64,000 nt of DNA from Pardosa pseudoannulata (taxonomy: Eukaryota; Arthropoda; Arachnida; Araneae; Lycosidae), in NCBI GenBank assembly GCA_032207245.1, contig CM063507.1, positions 93,870,046-93,934,045 of the forward strand. The letters are read 5' to 3'. The notes under the pieces were generated by a model. It had not been told where the DNA came from and made no database searches. It saw nothing but the letters and a program-made list of their open reading frames with translations. Positions within the stretch are counted from its first letter, which is position 1. Each line of letters opens with the position of its first letter. Shown piece after piece: positions 43,101 to 55,979 of this stretch. A program made the position numbers and the translations under genes.

Positions 43101-45200
43101 AAAGCGATATATCATTGACATCAAGGGCAATATAACAAATAAACTAAAACAAATAACTCAAATTTATTTTATAAAAGAAATCCTTTATTTTTATTTGCAT
43201 CAGTTTTCTTTGCTGTTAAATCAACTAACTTGTATAGAGTCTAAAGTACAAAATTGTTTTTTCCCCGACATTTGTAATCTGAAAGGATCATTGTAGAAGT
43301 ATAGGAAATGAAGACTGGCCGTAAGAGGGGGAAAAAAAGAGTTTTCCAGAGGTTTCCTACTGTAAGGAATGTTGTTAAATAAAGGGAACATTATATTTAA
43401 TGCAATTTTACTGGAACTGTAAAATATCAACACCGTAAAGGTATTTATAGTTGTAGTGAGGTTTTTTTTTTTTTTGTAATTATATTGTTCCAGACCTAAG
43501 TTTAGTATGACTCTGCAGATATTCTTTCATATCCCAAAAATGTCTCATTAACAACTGATTTTATTATACATTTTAAATTTAATGCTAGTACTGTCAGGTT
43601 TTATTTTAAGATGTATTTATAACTTGAAAAAGAATTTAAAATAATACATAAAAAAATTTTTCTAGGACTATCATCAGAAGTATATCTTAATTCTCTTATT
43701 CTTTGTAATTCATAGCACCAGCCATTTTTAGAAGCTGTGTGTACCAGTAACATACATTTTAAGAGCCACTTCTTTAATTTATCTATCACTCTCCTTAAAA
43801 GTTACTACTAAGTAATGATAAAGCTAATGAAATGCAGGCCAGTTAATTTTATACGTTGAATAAAGGGGGAAAAAACCTTCAATATCAGTTTTATCGTAAA
43901 TTTCTATCCACTGTAAAATTGTTTCAAATTATTTTTTAAGAAAAGTTATTTCAAGGGAGATCGAAAATTCAACCAAAGACAGTTTTAAAAGTGAGATAAA
44001 TTAGTCTTATTAGATTTTTAAAAATAAATCCACAACTTATTAATGTAGATTTGTTGACTATTTCATTATTCGAAGTTTCTGGGCTTTTTGTTACTTAAAA
44101 TCTCTTGTGTTGACCTGCTTTTACTTTATTAGTAGTTTAAGCTGTGCTTTTTTCCCTCCTAATAAAGCCAAGCTCTACAAATTAAGTCAAAGTTATGCAG
44201 GTTTCTAGTCTGTCAGAAAATTTATAGATTTATTAAATATTTTATTGTTTTATTAAATTTCTATATGAAGTTAACTTTTGTTTATAATAGCATTTAAAGT
44301 CAATGCGAATCTCAGTTACTGTAGATTTCTGGAACTAGATTTGATATATTTAGGAGATGAGGTTGTTAGCTTAATTTTTATGGGAAAAAAACAAGAAATT
44401 AATTAGATAACTTTTTTTATTTGAATGCAGCATGTAACAGTGTCTGGAGCTCAAAAGCTGCTTACTTGCTCTCACCATGTTTTAACAGTCAGGTTTGCAC
44501 AGCACAAAAGGGAAAAAATACAAAAAAAGAATAAAATGTTTGCCGTTCATTATTTCTGGCTGTTGACATATCAAGTGCCATTACCAGCTTTGCTGGTTTG
44601 TTTAGCTAACTATGAAATGTGTGAAAGTTTGTGTGACCAGCATTCCGCATATTATCAGGGGCTCATAATGGTTCTCAGTTTCACTGAGAGCTCAGAATCA
44701 AAGTTTAGTATTAATATGATTAGAGTTAATGTAAATGTTGACCTCTTTGGATTTAAGTTTGGAATTTGGAGTTTGTGATCCATAACAACTGTACTGAGAA
44801 AACTTAATTTTACTAAGCTGGCAATCTTCCTCAGACTCAGAATAGCAAAAAGAAATTTCCAAGCTGTTCTTTTCTCAAATACTTACCAATGCCAGACATT
44901 TAGTAAGATTCATGCAGTTGTTCTTTTCCCCCCTTTAACAAATTCCTCTCTGAATTCCAAAGAGGTATTTGTGTTAGATATGTTTAATGCTTTGTTAAAG
45001 TGTGTTGGTTTTCTGTGGACATTCAAGTGAGTCCTTTGGTATGATAATGGTAATATTAAGAATGTATTCTGGATGACAAATAAATGACCTATAGCATGCA
45101 GCATTTGTTATATATTGTCTTTGTTTATTTCATTTTGACCCCCAACAAACAATTATTTAACACATTCTATAAAAACTTGAATTTCTAACCAATTTTGTTG
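40200..45200. other. AT-rich 3' flank of ELL, no gene recognised
   Basis: Five kilobases without recognisable ORF or repeat family. The 117-codon ORF at 44425-44778 has no domain I recognise. May include distal 3' UTR: a classical taataaactttt with a downstream T-rich region occurs near 41769. Confidence 0.45.
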
Positions 45201-45307
45201 AACAGTGTAACGATTTCCATGTTCTTGAGTGAGAAGTAGCGTGAAGAAGGATCACAGTCACAATAAAATTGGAAATCACTTTTATTTCGTGAGTAAATAC
45301 GGCTATA

Positions 45308-45812
45308 ATATCAAATAAATGCTATCATGTCCTTAAAAACCAATTAAAATCTCGATTTATAAGGGTGAAAACAAAAATTAACATCTATAAAACTACTTCG
45401 ACCTATTCTGCTCTATGGAAGTGAATGCTGGGCTATAAATAAATTGCTGGCTTTTGAAAGGAAAATCTTAAGAAAAATATTTGGTGCAGTTCAAGAGAAT
45501 AATTTTTGGAGATCCTTATTCAATTTTGAAATTTATAAAAAATATAAGCAACCTCATGTTGTTAAAGTCATAAAAATCAATAGACTGCGATGGCTTGGAC
45601 ACCTATTCCGACTCGATGACATAAACCCAGTAAAACAGCTCACTTTCACTAATCCCATGGGGGCAGAGGAAACGAGGAAGACCAGTAGAGAGGGACTTAA
45701 CTACTGTCAAAAAGGGAAACTGGAGGAGTCTTGCAGCAGATAGGAACGGATGGAAAAAACTGCTTGGGACAGCCTTGGCCTGTAACAGGCTGTAGTGCTT
45801 TAGAAGAAGAAG
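45308..45812 (+). mobile_element. 5'-truncated non-LTR retrotransposon with 13-bp TSD
   Basis: About 505 bp bounded by aaatacggctata at 45295-45307 and 45813-45825. It carries only the C-terminal end of the reverse-transcriptase polyprotein and a short gaagaagaagaa 3' tail. 5' truncation plus a long TSD is the usual LINE signature. Confidence 0.92.
45386..45795 (+). pseudogene. LINE ORF2 C-terminal remnant (frameshifted)
   Basis: Frame 1 reads LLRPILLYGSECWAINK, then LLAFERKILRKIFGAVQENN, then INRLRWLGHLFRLDD, the familiar post-RT region of arthropod LINE polyproteins. Near 45660 it shifts frame and continues GQRKRGRPVERDL, then NWRSLAADRNGWKKLLGTAL to a TAG at 45793. One shift is enough to inactivate it. 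Confidence 0.88.
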
Positions 45813-46573
45813 AAATACGGCTATATACAAGGAGATTCTGATCTTCCAAAACAAGTCGAAATGCAAAAGTTTGTTGCCTGCATAACATCACCACAACGAT
45901 CACAGTCGAAAGAAAAGAGATTAAATAATCTCACACGATTGGGGAGGCATTTCCAGGGTGCAATGCAAACCCAATTTATCCCCCATTCAGTATCAGAGAC
46001 TCTGTCGCTCCCTATATGAGCAGACTTTACGAATCTTCCGATCTTAATCACTAGAAAGCTGGCTCCGGTCAAAAGACGCGAAAGCCTCCATGAGGTCAAA
46101 GCACCTACGTAAGAAAAATGTCGAAAAGACCCAAGTTGAAAAACTCTAGGCTTTTTATACCTGGAAATTCCAGCTAAGGTTACAGCAGCAAATAGATTGC
46201 CTTACATTTCAGCGAAAATTTATGGTACACTTCATTGTCCATAAAAGAATGGGATGAACTTGTTTCATTCATCTAGAAATTATAGGTTATAATTAAACTT
46301 CCCCTATAAATAACATCCTACAGCACAAACGGGTGAACGGAATACAAAGAAATTTTCTATATGGGCTAGGCACGAGATGTGCTCATGGAATTTCGAGAAT
46401 AAAAAGTTCCACAATGTTCAACAGAAGGCATCTTTTCAGAAACGACATGAAATTTAAGACAATAAATGACCAAAACGGAATACAGAAACAATATTAACAA
46501 TCCAGAACAAGAATTATGAATAATAAAATGCAAAACCGGGAAAATATGTCAGTTGTAGAAAAAAATGTCGAGA

Positions 46574-46840
46574 TTTGTATGATTGGGAAGAAGAGTAAAC
46601 GTTATGCCAAACAGGGTAGGGTATGAAATGTTTACGTCAATGTGTCCAGCTGTACTGAAGACCATCTCTTTAGTTGAACGTGTGTTATTGGTGAAGCTGT
46701 TTTACAAAAACAAGGAAAACGCTTCTGCTGCAGTTCGTGAATTTTGTCGTAGAAAGAACCTATGGCGTGGACTAATGTCTACTACAGGTATCTGTGCCAT
46801 GATTAAGAGATTTGAAGAGACAAGGAAATTACCCAGATAG
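46574..46840 (+). pseudogene. DUF4817-type helix-turn-helix fragment of a mobile element
   Basis: Around residues 30-85 of the frame: LVERVLLVKLFYKNKENASA, then AVREFCRRKNLWRGLMSTTG, then MIKRFEETRKLP. This matches the N-terminal helix-turn-helix (DUF4817) common in arthropod transposon-related proteins. The frame breaks after KLP; weak similarity may continue in another frame to about 46970. No catalytic domain. Confidence 0.65.
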
Positions 46841-47105
46841 CAAATTTAGTTTGAAGAACGTTCAGCATGACCAGTCTGCAGCAAGTCTATGCAAACTTCA
46901 AAGCCACCATACCTCCAATTTGCAGCAAACTTGTCATATCAAACTTGCAGTAAGTTCATTGCAAAACCACGGTTGGAAAAAACCTTTTTTGTTTGGTTTA
47001 AATAGCATATGTAAAGGGAATTTTTTTTACTTTTGGAAAGACTAAGATTTTAGATAATTTTGAATGAATATTAAAAATTCATTAGTAATTAATTTCTTGC
47101 TAATT

Positions 47106-47290
47106 AACCCTTTGCACTCAAGGGTTCAGAAGTGGAGCCATTTAAAATTTGTCTTCCAACTCGAGGTCTCCACTATGGAGACAATGCAGAATAATTAGTT
47201 TTTACGATTTGTTTTTCTTCTTATGTTAAAAACTGAAAATTATTTGCATTGTCTCCATATATGTACACTGGTCTTTGCCCTAACAGGAGC
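47106..47290. repeat. piggyBac-like end and internal inverted repeat
   Basis: TTAACCCTTTGCACTC at 47105-47120 resembles a piggyBac terminus. An inverted pair tggagacaatgcagaataatt / aattatttgcattgtctcca spans 47194-47258. No matching right end was found. Confidence 0.35.
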
Positions 47291-47649
47291 CTGCAATTTA
47301 CAATTCTACTAAAGAACAAAAAGAAAAAATGACCAGCAAATTCTGATTAATGGGATCGTTGCTACAAAAAATAGGAAAGTGATTTTTTAAGTAAAGGAGT
47401 ATTTTTAGTTTTAGAGAAGGCTGGCACAATTCACCTAAAAAATGATAGTTTTGGAGCACAATGACCCAAAGCTTTCATTTTGACTGTTCCACACTTGCAC
47501 TAGTAATTGGACGAAAAATAGCCAATAAATATAGGTTCTTGATAGCTCACAATAAAAAATGGTATGGTAGCTTTACCTTAGAAGCTTTCGAAAGTTTGGC
47601 GAACACTGGTTATAGGCTGATTTTTCGAATGTGTTAATTTAAAAAAAGA

Positions 47650-49000
47650 ATACTGGATTTAGCTCAAATAATGATTTATTTATCACTGCATTTGTACAAG
47701 CATTATGAAGATAAATGATATTAAATTGATGAGTTATTGATTAAAGTTATAATTGCACATATTTAAAAGTTTTCAATGGGAAATACTTTAACAGAGGCAC
47801 TATCTCAAAATCATTTCTATCAATCTATTAAGTTGTTTAAAAATAAAGAATTGCCAAGTTTTTTTGTACATTATATTACATTTAGTATTAACTATTACTC
47901 ATTATGTAAGATGCATATAAATAAATAAAACATTGTTACACATTGCACTTCAAACTGAAATAGAATGAAAATTTACATTTATCAATATTCACCTCTAAAT
48001 TAATCTTATTTTCTTTTCGTTATTTCTTTAAATATTCAAATACCAGTTATATTGAAATTATGAATGACCTTTTTAAATATTAGTATTAAAAAAAAAAAAA
48101 AGAGCTTACCTAGATTTCATACAAATGATACACAAATAACATAACATGCTCAATTCTATTATATTTTTAACACATTTTCTATTAAAAGTAAAAATATTGA
48201 TGACTTATGCACCTTCTATTTAAAATGCAAAAAACCTTCATTTTAAGTTCCTTTTGCTTAAGACGTGCAGGTAAAATCTTGTACATGGCAAATACAGAAG
48301 AAAACCACCTGTTCATTATTATAGATACTGTATTGAAAACAAAATAACCATTTTCTTAAAAACATAAATTAAAGGGCTTAGGACCAGCCATAAAAATAAA
48401 TTATATTACAAGCAAGACTTTTCACCATCTCAACTATATCCACAATACACACAATTTCTATTCAAATCGTAGAGCTCACAGAAGAAAGCACTGAAGTTGT
48501 TCATTATCTACATTCCGTCTGGGGATAGATTTGTGAAGTATAGTATAGTGGCATCTTAAAGATTATTTACACTGCTACCTATAATATAAAAATAAGAATA
48601 ATTACTAAACAATTCTTCTACAAAAGAACAGTAACTAAATGTTTAAAAATTACTACAATTTTAATATGAAAATATAAAATATTTTCATTAAGATATATTA
48701 CATGATTTTTTTATATGCAGATCTATTTCTATATTTCAGAGAAAGTCTTATTTAGAATAATAGACAAAACTAAACATTAAAATGTTTCCTAAATTAATGG
48801 CATTAGCAATGATCCCTTTGCATTCCAGTGTTGTGTCTCACTCAACACAATCTTTCTTGAACAAAAAGTACAATATTGAAACTACCATCGCCTAGCATCA
48901 GACTGACTATACTCAGACATTTACTTAAATAAATCATCATTACTGTTGAACAGGTGGGTGGTAGGTATAAAAACATTGACTACACATGTACTAGACTATT
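47650..49000. other. AT-rich DNA, no gene recognised
   Basis: No ORF above 60 codons and no assigned repeat. A ccctttgcattcc motif at 48816 resembles the piggyBac-like end at 47108. Confidence 0.45.
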
Positions 49001-49005
49001 AGAAA

Positions 49006-49800
49006 CTAGCATGTAGCCCATCATATGATGGGATCAGTAAAATTTTTAATTTTCCAGAATTGTAAAGTACCCTATGAGGCAGATAAATTTTTATGTTTTC
49101 TTGGCTGAGAATTATTTTGTACAAGCTCAATAATTTGTTGATCTTCATACTCCTCTAAAGTCTCCCGATATTGTGAATGCAGTTTAAAATCACATTGAAT
49201 TCATTTAGAAAGATAATTCAAAGCTTTCTTAGCTACGTCGAATTTATCATTAAGTCCTTCCCAATTTTTTTTTTCACAGTAATTAATGGAAGTAAAGGAA
49301 TGAAATTATCATTTCCGCTACACCCTTGAGATAGATAGAATTTGTTGTTAATACCAATGATAAAATTTTCATTGCAACAAAAAATAATCAATGATTAAAT
49401 TTAAAACTATCACACATGTACCTAAACTATTATTGAAGTCAAATATAAAAGAAAATTATTTACATAATATCTAAGTTCAGAGATAAAATGTATGAAAATG
49501 ATGCAGACGATATTTAAATAATTTAAAATAAGAAATGATTAAATGAGAGGGTTAAAGGAAGGACGTCATAATGCTAGTGAAAAAATGTTACTTTTATTAT
49601 TATGTTAAAAATTGATAATTTTAACCACCTGGGAAAAATAGGGCTTGAAATAACGACATCAAATGCTAAAAAAGGGGGGAAGGTGGGGATTTTGAAAGTT
49701 GCTAACCCTAACTCATCAAGCATACAATATAGATGCCTTTATCCATTCCAGGTCCAACCACTTCATAAATTCGAGACAGATAACAGGCTATTATAGGGGG
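49006..49800 (-). mobile_element. Helitron-like non-autonomous element, copy B
   Basis: Minus orientation. 3' end: perfect 16-bp palindrome CCCATCATATGATGGG (49017-49032), then CTACATG and CTAG ending at 49006, next base T on the minus strand. The 5' end near 49797 reads CCCCTATAATAGCCTGTTATCTG, homologous to copies A and C. The body matches copy C over several hundred bases. The 64-codon ORF inside is incidental. Confidence 0.82.
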
Positions 49801-50585
49801 TAAGCAAAATTAATTTGTAATGCTAAAGATTAAGTTTTTCATAACTTTGAGCCCTTTTACCTGCAAAATATTGCATTCAAGATAGCTTACATTTCTCAGC
49901 TGTTACCAATATATTTCACATAAGCCAGAAAACCATTTATTGTCTAGTACATGGGTAGTCAATGCTTTTATACCTACCACCCTCCTGTTCAACAATAATG
50001 GTGATTTATTTAAGTCATTTTCTAACTACAGTCAGTCTATTGCTAGGGAATGGTAGTGCCATTTAGTTTCACATAAATAACTTGAATTCAATTTATGTCC
50101 AGTTGATACAAATAGTACACGTTCAGAAATTAAAAATTGTCACAGGAAGGCGTAAAAGCCATTAATTTGTGGTTTAAAACCATAATAAAATACAAGCATT
50201 AAAGGATTTTTATAAAAACTTAATGAAGAAGTTTTTAAATAATGTTATGAAAGTTTTTAAAAAATCCATTCTTAGCATTGTCTAAACAGTTTTTTGTGGA
50301 CCCTGACCTTCCACAGTAGTCCCTCTCAGGTTATCTTCTTGCCAAAAATTAAGACCTTAAGAGTATTGATTTTTTTGTTTTAAGTAAGGCAAAATCTTCA
50401 TCCAAACAATTTTTCCACCTCTTTATCTTCAGCAAGTAGTTGCATTAAAGACACTCCGATTAGCTTGATATGAATTCAGTCTTAGTAGACATCCTGCCTA
50501 TCTCATTCTATTAAGTTTTATGATATTAATATCCTCATTATAACAGATTTTAAATAATTCAAAATTATATCTTTTACACCATGTA

Positions 50586-51694
50586 CGAGGGTTACTCTGA
50601 AATTTTTGAGATAAGTGCAGATGAGAATTTACAAAATAAAAATAACGGTTCAGTTTTAAAATACAGAGTATTTTAACATAGTAGATGATTTTACTTCAAC
50701 TTGTTTAGCGTAGAATAAATTTTAAACTGAAGAGAAAATAGAGTTGACACGAGAACATTTTCGCGCTATGAATTCCTACGATTTTAAAGCAGGATTAAAT
50801 TTTAAAAAATACTTTCAACGGTTTCAGTTGGCATTTGGTGATGAATCTCCAGCTCGTGCTACTGTATTCAGATGGTTTAAAGAATAAAACAGAGGTTGCA
50901 ATTTTCTTCAGGATGAAGAACACACAGAAAGTCCTCCGTCAGCAGTCATCCCGGATAATGTGTCTGCCATACGAAAAATGTTAATGGATGTTAATCGCTG
51001 TATTTATCAAATTATACAGAAGGAACTTAACATTGCATCCGCAGCCATAGATAAAATTATTAATGAAGAATTACATATGAAAAAAGTAGTTTGTCACTGG
51101 GTTCCCCCATAATCCAACTGAGCACCAAAAAGGGAAGCGTGTCAGAATCAGTAAAGAAACTCTTAAATTGCTAAATGATGATGGTCACCACATCATTTCT
51201 AAAATTGTAATGGGGGATGAAATGTACATACTGTTTTATGATGTTTCAACACATCAAAAAAGCAAAGTATGGGACTTTGAAGATGATCCCACGCCGACAA
51301 TTAGGAAAAGACAACGTGCACTGAAAAAAGTGATGTATGCCGTTTCCTTCAGAAGTGCGGGATTGGTTAAAGCCATCCAGTTGGAAGGACGGAAGACAGT
51401 AACCGCAAACTTGTATACCATTAAATGTCTTCCACAAATTCTCAAGAAGTGAATGTTAGAAGACTATTGCTTCACCATGACAATGCATCTTCACATACAG
51501 CCAGTTTAACAGTTGAGTTTCTTAAAAAAAATCAAATTAAAAGTGATAGAAGATCCGCCATATTTGTGAGACATTTAATCTGTAGAAAATTCGTCTGCAA
51601 AATTGCATTGATGCTGGAGGAGAACACACTTAAAAATTTTGTAGGTATAACTTTAAAAACCTAGTTGTATCTCAAAAATTTTAGAGTGACCTCA
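50586..51694 (+). mobile_element. Degenerate mariner element with 28-bp TIR
   Basis: Left CGAGGGTTACTCTGAAATTT-TTGAGATA and right (reversed) TGAGGTCACTCTAAAATTTT-TGAGATA, each flanked by TA (50584-50585, 51695-51696). 1109 bp against about 1.3 kb for intact mariners, so the 3' coding part has an internal loss. Confidence 0.94.
50753..51663 (+). pseudogene. Mariner transposase, broken
   Basis: Recognisable blocks: ELTREHFRAMNSYDFKAGL, FGDESPARATVFRWFKE then a stop, GDEMYILFYD (first catalytic Asp, normally GDETWI), HHDNASSHTA (second Asp). At least two stops and frame changes lie between the blocks, and the YSPDLAP-type third Asp region is deleted, so the enzyme is dead. Confidence 0.92.
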
Positions 51695-51699
51695 TATTA

Positions 51700-54280
51700 T
51701 CCTCCAAAACAGTCTCAAATATAGTTCTCAGAAATTTCATAGGCTACCACGGCCTTTTCCACTTCATCTTCAATGTCCCAGTTTATAAAGTATAAGTGAA
51801 GATTGATTTTAACAGTATCTTGTACAATAGAGCATTTGTCCTCCTCTTTATGAAATGAGATTTCAACAAAGGTCTTAAACCACAAAAATAGCAATTAGCT
51901 GTAGCATAATCCCTTTCCTAATTTCAGAATTATATTTTGATAGTTAAACTTAGAATCTTTTTAAACAATACTTAAACTAATATTTGCAATGGAAATATTT
52001 TAAATTTAAAGAAAAAATAAAGGAAAGTGCTTTAGTATCAGAAAGAACCTCTACCATTCACCACAAAAGCTGGAATTACCTACTAGTGTGTAGTAGAGAC
52101 CAGGTTGAGTATATCCATATTTATTTGTTGGACTATAACAATTCCTTACCCTCTGTCCTTTTTATAACAAAGGAAGATGCAATGGACAGAGATGAGGAAA
52201 TGAGGCTGTATCAAATATAAGACACTAATCTTTTTAATAGATCCTATTTATACATACAGATTGTCTGCCTCAAATATATTTTAAAGTATTATGGTTATAA
52301 AAGAATTGTTGTAATCACATGTACACATGATGAGAATATCACATTTCTTTATGAAATGGAAACTATAAAGACGATGCTTGTGTTAAAAACTAAGGACTGA
52401 GCTTAAATTAATTACCTTAATTCTCTTGCAGCTTAATGTATTAATGTGCAAGCAATTGCTCTAAGCAACATTAAAAAGCAGTATTTGGAACTGAATCATA
52501 TATATATATGTAGGGCTATGAGTCTAGGGGTATGAATTATTCTCTGATCTTCTAGAACAAATGTTTAATTGCACAAAACTACTTATACAATTACACATAT
52601 AGAAATACATTGTACTAATGAAATAAAAGGTTGGGAGAGTGACACTCTTAGCACTCTCATTAAGGCTTAGCTTGTGGTCTCACAGTCCATCTCCTCACCA
52701 GATCCTGCAGCCGAATCTCTCCCCCCCCCCTCTCAAGTTCACCCATCGAATTCTGATGTGACCAAAGGGATGTGGGCACCACCTTCCAAGGATGTGCTGT
52801 ATCCTACATATGTATATCCAGTGAAAATATTGTCTTCAACAATTACATGGGGGAATTAGTCTATATTATTAAAATATCTGGGTTTGCTGAACAAACTCCT
52901 AATCAAATTGCAGCTGTGATGCTATCAGAAACACAAGTTCAACATTCTGGAACTTTACGTTTATTGAGGATCAAAAAGCATTGGTCAACTGATCATCATT
53001 TCAGTGCAACTGCTCTGCTTAGAATGATCCAGAATATAAAAATCTTTTGTCAGTGTCGAACTCCAGAACAAACAAATGACATGATTTTGTTCCCATGAGA
53101 CTAAATATTTTTAAGAAATTTTGGAAAGCAAGAGTGAATCTTGATCATTTAATCGAGCTTGAAAACACACAGTTCTGCAATTTAGTTGTTATAAAAACAG
53201 TACCATTTTAAAGGGACAGCTCAAAAATAAAGCCAGTGGATAGAAAATTAGCATTTATTCTAGCATTAGTTTTAAAGATTAAAAAGAATTTAAGTTTGAG
53301 AACAATCCTTCATCTGACATTTTACAGATGGGAAATTAAGAATTAAAAAATAAGAAAGGGGGGGGGGAAGGAGGATTTTAGATATCTATTTTAGGGGTAA
53401 TAATTTGGATGTTTTACACACACACACACATATATATCATTGATGTTAAAGCAAAACTAAATCTAACAATGATTATGAGGTAAAAATGTCATCTGAATAT
53501 TCTAATGTTTAATTAATGCTTAGCAGCTATTTCATGGCATAAATCAGTCAACAAAACATCAGTAATCTATGATTATAGTTATAAGTCCATAAAGTATTTT
53601 CTATTGTTTAATAATGACCTACAAGTTGTTGTTGGCAATGCATCAGTTTTAGACTTTTTCTGGAACACCAACAATAAATGCATATAAAAATAAAGTGGAC
53701 AGCTACAGCTGGTGGGTCCCCTACCCTGACAGGTATAGACTATTCTTGACACCATGCTTTCAAAACTGCACATTGTTCACTTACATAAAGTTTAGGGCTT
53801 CTGCCAGTCTAAATTAATTTCTTTAATTAAAAGTTATGTTTTTTTTTATCTTTAAACACATGGACCAAGACATAAACAGCTACAAATATGTGAGAAGTGG
53901 AATTTGAATCCATGGATTCCACCAAGAGGTAACACCTTACCTCTGGTGAGGTAACATCTTACTGACAAAATAGGTAATATTTTGTCAGTATCTGGCTGCC
54001 ATGCACAAATATGGTCCAATAAGATTCAATCTCGCATATTAACTATTAAACCATTTAAAGCTTGTATATTTCCCTCACTCCAGAAAAAAAAAATGTTTCT
54101 ACTTAGTAGTGGAATATGAACACACAAAAGGTTATAAAAGGTTACCCTTTCTTAAATAATACAATCCTTCAGCATTAATTAAAGAATACTAAATCATTGC
54201 AGTAAATTTATCAAATACATTTTTTTTTCAAAATTTATTTCTTGAAATTAAATAAATAGAAAAATTTTAAAGGTGAGATG
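51700..54280. other. No gene recognised; scattered simple repeats
   Basis: Contains a C10 run at 52720-52729 within a GC-richer patch (52620-52800), (AC)n at 53417-53430 and a 108-codon ORF (52772-53098) without recognisable domain. The minus strand near 53681-53579 shows an acceptor-like ggtgttccag followed by 25 open codons to a stop; too weak to call an exon. Confidence 0.45.
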
Positions 54281-54282
54281 TG

Positions 54283-54826
54283 GTAACTCAGTCAGGAGAG
54301 GTGTCAACTTATAACTAACTGCAGGGTTGTGGATTCAAGGCCTGAGCCTGCGATAGATTGTTGTGTTTGTTCACCAGTTCACCAATAAGGATGATCGGTT
54401 TGGTTTGAAGTGCTATGGTCTACTTTTTGCAACATGAGGGCTAATGAGACTGGGACCTACAGCTTAGAGCCGATTCCAAACGGCTATGAACATCCATGCC
54501 ACTGTGGAATTCGAACCCTCGAACTCCGGTTTCGAAGGCCAGCACCCTAACCATTTGGCCATCGTTCGGCCCAATGAGGATGAAGTGCATAAAGAAAGGT
54601 TCAAGGTTACAATGTCCTCAAAGTTCAAACAATACGTTTGGGGGTGGCAGGCTAAGCCTGGGGGGGGTTGTCTTTCGCTTGGTCCTGTTTCATGAGCTAA
54701 AATTTTTTTCTTTTATTTGAGGAGTGTCCGTCGAAAATGAAAGACTCAACTCTTTCCTTAGTAAATTGAGAAAACTTTAGCTCACAGGCTTGGCTGATCC
54801 AAGTGGCATTAGAAACAACAACGAAT
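54283..54826 (+). repeat. tRNA-derived SINE family B, interrupted
   Basis: tRNA-like head (ggtaactcagtcaggagagg, gggttgtggattcaaggcc), body with caatgtcctcaaagttcaa .. gggggtggcaggc, and 3' end caagtggcattagaaacaac-aacga. A reversed SINE A is nested at 54395-54570. Confidence 0.8.
54395..54570 (-). repeat. SINE family A nested inside SINE B
   Basis: Minus-strand SINE A (agtgctatggtctacttttt, agagccgattccaaacggct, gaattcgaaccctcgaactc). Flanked by a 13-bp duplication of SINE-B sequence, ccaataaggatga (54382-54394) and ccaatgaggatga (54571-54583), so it inserted after B. Confidence 0.88.
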
Positions 54827-54829
54827 TTT

Positions 54830-55795
54830 TAGGTAATATATTTACTTATTACAATATTTTAATATTATTTAAAAATTCATTTAGATAAATTTAATCTTAA
54901 AAAATGCCTTAATGTACAGGACTTAAGAACTATTCTAGCATTAAAATTATAGAACTAAAGCTTAAGAAAAATGGATGCTTAAAGTTCTTGAATAAATGAT
55001 TTTTTAAGCAATTAATAAAGGCTACTTCAACCAAATCTTCGTTTTTTTTTGGGGGGGGAAGGTAGTGTAAGGGTTTTTAAAATCACTTTTTGATTCCTAC
55101 TGAAATGCATTTTGATAACAAGAATAATTAATATCAACTAGTAATTTTAACAAGTTAATAGAGCTGTTAAAATGCCCAAAAGCTTCTCCCACAAATACTT
55201 GCAAGTAGAATTCCATTAATGTGAAGACTGTTTAATTTCTTTCAACCATCATAGTCCTTATTAGATAAAATAATAATGTTATTATTCATAGATTAGAAGA
55301 GTAACCCCTGCTCATGGGCTTTTAAGCCCACTATGAAATATGCTAAATACATGATATTCCTTATGGGAATCAGCCTTGCTATCTCATTTAAAAACTTCAA
55401 AAAATTGTTATTTACCTCTTAAAATCACTATTTCCTTACTTGGTTGGACTGATAAATTAAATAGACACAAACCAATCAATCTGCAAATGAAAATATAACA
55501 TAGACTTTTTGTTAAATGAATCAATTCTAGTTTGCTCTACCACAGCATGACAAGCAAAGCTTTGCAGTGTTGTCCCAAGCAATGCAGCACTGGTGTACAA
55601 ACTGATAGCAACAGCAAAGCAACATCTAGTATCACAAATTGGAAGTACAAGAATGTATTCCAGTCAAATTCTGATTAAAAAATTATTCTGGAATTTATTA
55701 ACCTCTAAAGCAAATTAGTGTATAAAAAAGATAATAATTTATAGAGTGATATAAAATATGAAAAGATTTCTTGCATGGGTTAATTAAGTGAATAC
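54830..55795. other. AT-rich DNA, no gene recognised
   Basis: Homopolymers at 55040-55057 (T then G run); otherwise featureless. Confidence 0.45.
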
Positions 55796-55798
55796 AAT

Positions 55799-55973
55799 TT
55801 GGTTTGCAGTGATGCAGTGAATGTGTTGCAATATGAGGGATTGTTAAACCACAACCTACTGCTTAAATCTCATTCTATTTATAGCCACAAATATCCATGC
55901 CAACAGTGGAACTAAAATTCATAGCCTATGGTACCAAAAGGCATTACTACCTATTTGACAATTGTTCAGCCTT
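55799..55973 (-). repeat. SINE family A, minus strand
   Basis: ttggtttgcagtgatgc, gagggattgttaaaccacaacc, tactgcttaaatctcattct, ccatgccaacagtggaac, then ctatttgacaattgttcagcc. A diverged copy. Confidence 0.75.
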
Positions 55974-55979
55974 TTAATA

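Larger units (their letters stand above)
45206..46490 (-). repeat. Possible solo LTR (minus), split by a LINE insertion
   Basis: Read on minus: a TATA box in ggtataaaaagcctagag (near 46155), a poly(A)-type cgaaataaaagtg (near 45288) and an end at ..atcgttaca (45206). GC-richer than the flanks. The start was not fixed and no TSD was proved. The LINE at 45308-45812 interrupts it. Confidence 0.4.

Noticed and set aside
44425..44778. 117-codon plus ORF
   Set aside because: No recognisable domain and surrounded by AT-rich non-coding DNA; length possible by chance.
46583..47045. Complete transposase gene
   Set aside because: Only the DUF4817-like helix-turn-helix is visible; the frame breaks and no DDE region follows.
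49017..49032. Palindrome CCCATCATATGATGGG as a transcription-factor operator
   Set aside because: Its position 7 bases before a CTAG end, shared with copy A, is better explained as a Helitron 3' hairpin.
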